Source: Paracoccaceae bacterium (GTDB lineage Bacteria; Pseudomonadota; Alphaproteobacteria; Rhodobacterales; Rhodobacteraceae). Taken from it: a DNA stretch of 6,393 nt. The translations under genes and the position numbers were made by a program. The stretch spans positions 1 to 6,393 of the forward strand of contig SPLB01000014.1 of NCBI GenBank assembly GCA_004566265.1. The letters are read 5' to 3'. The notes beneath the pieces are model-generated. The model saw nothing but the letters and a program-made list of their open reading frames with translations. It was not told the origin of the DNA and did no database searches. Position 1 is the stretch's first letter. Each line of letters starts with the position of its first letter. Below are positions 4,784 through 6,393 of the stretch, one piece after another.

Positions 4784-6393
4784 TTACTCGGCGCGCAGGC
4801 GATTCGACAGATCCGCCGCGCGGGGCAGGGCCAACGCTTCGACGGGTTTTTTTACGCCGCGCAGCTGGTGGCGTTGATACTCGCTCGCGGGTCGCTTGAT
4901 CCCGGCGGCTTCGATCACGGCGCGGCTGACCAGAAGCTCCACGCCCAGCTGTTTGGTTTCGGCCTCCAGTCGGCTGGCGGCGTTGACGGTATTGCCGATC
5001 AGAGTGCGCGGCGCGTGGTCGGCGGTGCCGATTTCCCCCAGCACCACAGTGCCAAGGTGGAGGCCAATTCCAACCTGTAGGGGGTGTTCGCCATCGGCGG
5101 CCATTGCGGCGTTGAACTGCTCCAAGGCGGCGCCCACGCCTTCGGTGGCTTTGAGGGCGGCCCCGGCAACCGCATCGGCAGGTCCCGCCTCAAACAGGGC
5201 GAGGAAGCCATCGCCGAGGTATTTGTCCACGCGCCCGCCCTGCGCTGTGATCTGCGGTACCACCGCATCAAAGAATCGGTTCAGAAGAAACACCACGTCA
5301 TAGGGCAGGAGACCCGTTGACCGTGCGGTGAATCCCCGAATGTCTAGGAACATCACCGCAACCGGTTTTTCTTCGCCCGCGCCATTGCGGGTGCGGTTTC
5401 GGCTGATGGGTGTGTAGGCGCGGGTTACGGTCAGCGGCGCGGTGGGCCGTATCTGGCAGGCGAGTCGGCTGCCCGCGGGCGCTTTGGCGGCGCGCAGGGC
5501 GCGCAGTTCTGCCTGACTGGGGGGATCAAGCGTGTCGCCGCCATCGGGGATCAGCACACGACAGGTGGTGCAGCGCCCCTTGCCACCGCACAGCGACGGA
5601 TGGTCCATGCCATTGCTCTGGGCGATTTCCAAGAGGGTCATGCCGCGTTCGCCAGTGATCTGCGGGCCGTCGGTATAGGTGATCCGCACCGACCGCCGCA
5701 GACGCACCCAGCGGGTGATGCCGTAGCTGATCAGCGCCATCCCCAACAAGAAGCCATAGGTTGCATTGCCGATGTCTTTGACCTCGATCAGGAACGCAAA
5801 ACCGTCTGCGTCTGGCCAATTCAGATCGGCTCGTATGTCGTTCCAATACCCGTCTTCAAAGGCGAGATCGACCAGCCGCCGCCCCTCGGTCAGGAGGCCT
5901 GCCAGCGAAAAGGCGGGCAGCAGCACGGCACCGGCAAAGAGGACGCTCTGGCAACGCTGCCACAAAGGCATGAGTTTCAGCCAGTGGTGCAGGCCGATGC
6001 AGCCATGCACCCAGACCACCAGCAAGAGCGCGCTTTGCCACCAGATCGACGGATTGCCCCACATCAGCAGGATTTGATAGACGTAGCTGTCATCGACGGT
6101 CAGCAACTCATTCGCCATACGGGTGAAGGTGATATGCGCAATCAGCTGGACCGGGATCAGAAGGCCCAGAATGGTCTGTAACCAAGCGGTCGGAGTCAGG
6201 CGCAGGTTGCGCCGTTGCGACAGCTCCCAGAGGGCAATGCCTGCGTGGGTCAGGAGGGCCCCATACAGCAGCAAAGCCCCGGGGGCGCTGCGCTGGATCC
6301 ATTGGCGGCTGTCCTGCATGGCCGCCATCCATGTGGGGTTCAAAAGCCCAAGACCGAGGTTCAGAAAATGAAACAAGGCCCAGACGAACAGGA
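4784..6393 (-). CDS. Membrane-anchored ferredoxin-adenylate cyclase, class IIIb (5' end cut)
   Basis: The gene runs off the right edge; residue numbers count from the TTG at 6376. The frame stays open to the edge (LFVWA precedes), so the true start lies outside the window. Hydrophobic helices lie near the start (up to about 12) and at 34-50, 65-87, 111-132, 141-163 and 205-223, with histidines H44, H81, H124, H130 and H131. This resembles the diheme cytochrome-b anchor of succinate dehydrogenase. A 2Fe-2S ferredoxin domain follows (about 230-320), with C263, C269, C272 and C307 in CX5CX2CXnC spacing. The class III cyclase domain (about 337-515) has metal aspartates D345 and D389, adenine-specifying K385, and transition-state N465 and R469. 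T458 stands where class IIIa enzymes have Asp, which marks class IIIb. All catalytic residues are present, so it should make cAMP. The fold suggests control by quinone or redox state, as reported for the Sinorhizobium meliloti CyaC anchor. No terminator is visible after the stop. Confidence 0.92.
   Translation of the reverse strand, partial: LFVWALFHFLNLGLGLLNPTWMAAMQDSRQWIQRSAPGALLLYGALLTHAGIALWELSQRRNLRLTPTAWLQTILGLLIPVQLIAHITFTRMANELLTVDDSYVYQILLMWGNPSIWWQSALLLVVWVHGCIGLHHWLKLMPLWQRCQSVLFAGAVLLPAFSLAGLLTEGRRLVDLAFEDGYWNDIRADLNWPDADGFAFLIEVKDIGNATYGFLLGMALISYGITRWVRLRRSVRITYTDGPQITGERGMTLLEIAQSNGMDHPSLCGGKGRCTTCRVLIPDGGDTLDPPSQAELRALRAAKAPAGSRLACQIRPTAPLTVTRAYTPISRNRTRNGAGEEKPVAVMFLDIRGFTARSTGLLPYDVVFLLNRFFDAVVPQITAQGGRVDKYLGDGFLALFEAGPADAVAGAALKATEGVGAALEQFNAAMAADGEHPLQVGIGLHLGTVVLGEIGTADHAPRTLIGNTVNAASRLEAETKQLGVELLVSRAVIEAAGIKRPASEYQRHQLRGVKKPVEALALPRAADLSNRLRAE

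Noticed and set aside
6374..6376. TTG as the start codon of the cyclase gene
   Set aside because: The frame stays open to the window edge with hydrophobic codons that complete a membrane helix, so the true start is outside.

Overview
The window looks like a piece of a Roseobacter-group (Rhodobacteraceae, Alphaproteobacteria) chromosome. The reasons are the gene families present (a YdcH/DUF465 coiled-coil peptide, an IbpA-type small heat-shock protein paired with DUF1150, a homo-oligomeric-type ATP sulfurylase fused to APS kinase, and a membrane-anchored ferredoxin-adenylate cyclase) and the high-GC codon use. This assignment is inferred from family knowledge; no database search was run. There are no RNA genes, insertion sequences, CRISPR arrays or prophage genes. 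It reads as ordinary chromosomal backbone with one unusual gene architecture.

Left part (1-1282): a small minus-strand DUF465 gene (38-274) is divergent from a plus-strand two-gene unit, ibpA (547-960) and a DUF1150 gene (964-1188), closed by a terminator at 1251-1282. The region in front of ibpA has a good match to a heat-shock sigma (RpoH) promoter at 453-481. It also has a leader of about 60 nt that can fold the ribosome binding site into a weak hairpin, so it is a candidate RNA thermometer.

Middle (1361-4586): a stand-alone PhzF-family gene (1361-2236, plus) converges on a minus-strand sulfate-activation gene (2453-4528), with a bidirectional terminator at 2403-2430 between them. The 164 bases between the end of phzF and this terminator hold nothing I can support. 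The sulfate gene encodes ATP sulfurylase plus APS kinase and should make PAPS from sulfate and ATP. Its open frame also carries about 120 extra N-terminal residues that form a MarR/EPS-type winged-helix DNA-binding domain. A strong internal Shine-Dalgarno and ATG sit exactly where the ordinary Sat-CysC protein would begin. Just upstream of the long start lie two tandem palindromes GTTCA-N4-TGAAC (4557-4586) next to a TATAAA box. This suggests a DNA-binding, possibly self-regulating, sulfate-activating enzyme that may be made in two forms.

Right part (4784-6393): a minus-strand gene, cut by the right edge, encodes a membrane protein with a succinate-dehydrogenase-cytochrome-b-like helical anchor, a 2Fe-2S ferredoxin domain and a class IIIb adenylate cyclase domain. 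It is probably a redox or quinone-responsive cAMP source. The stretch 4591-4783 between it and the sulfate gene contains no gene I can support.
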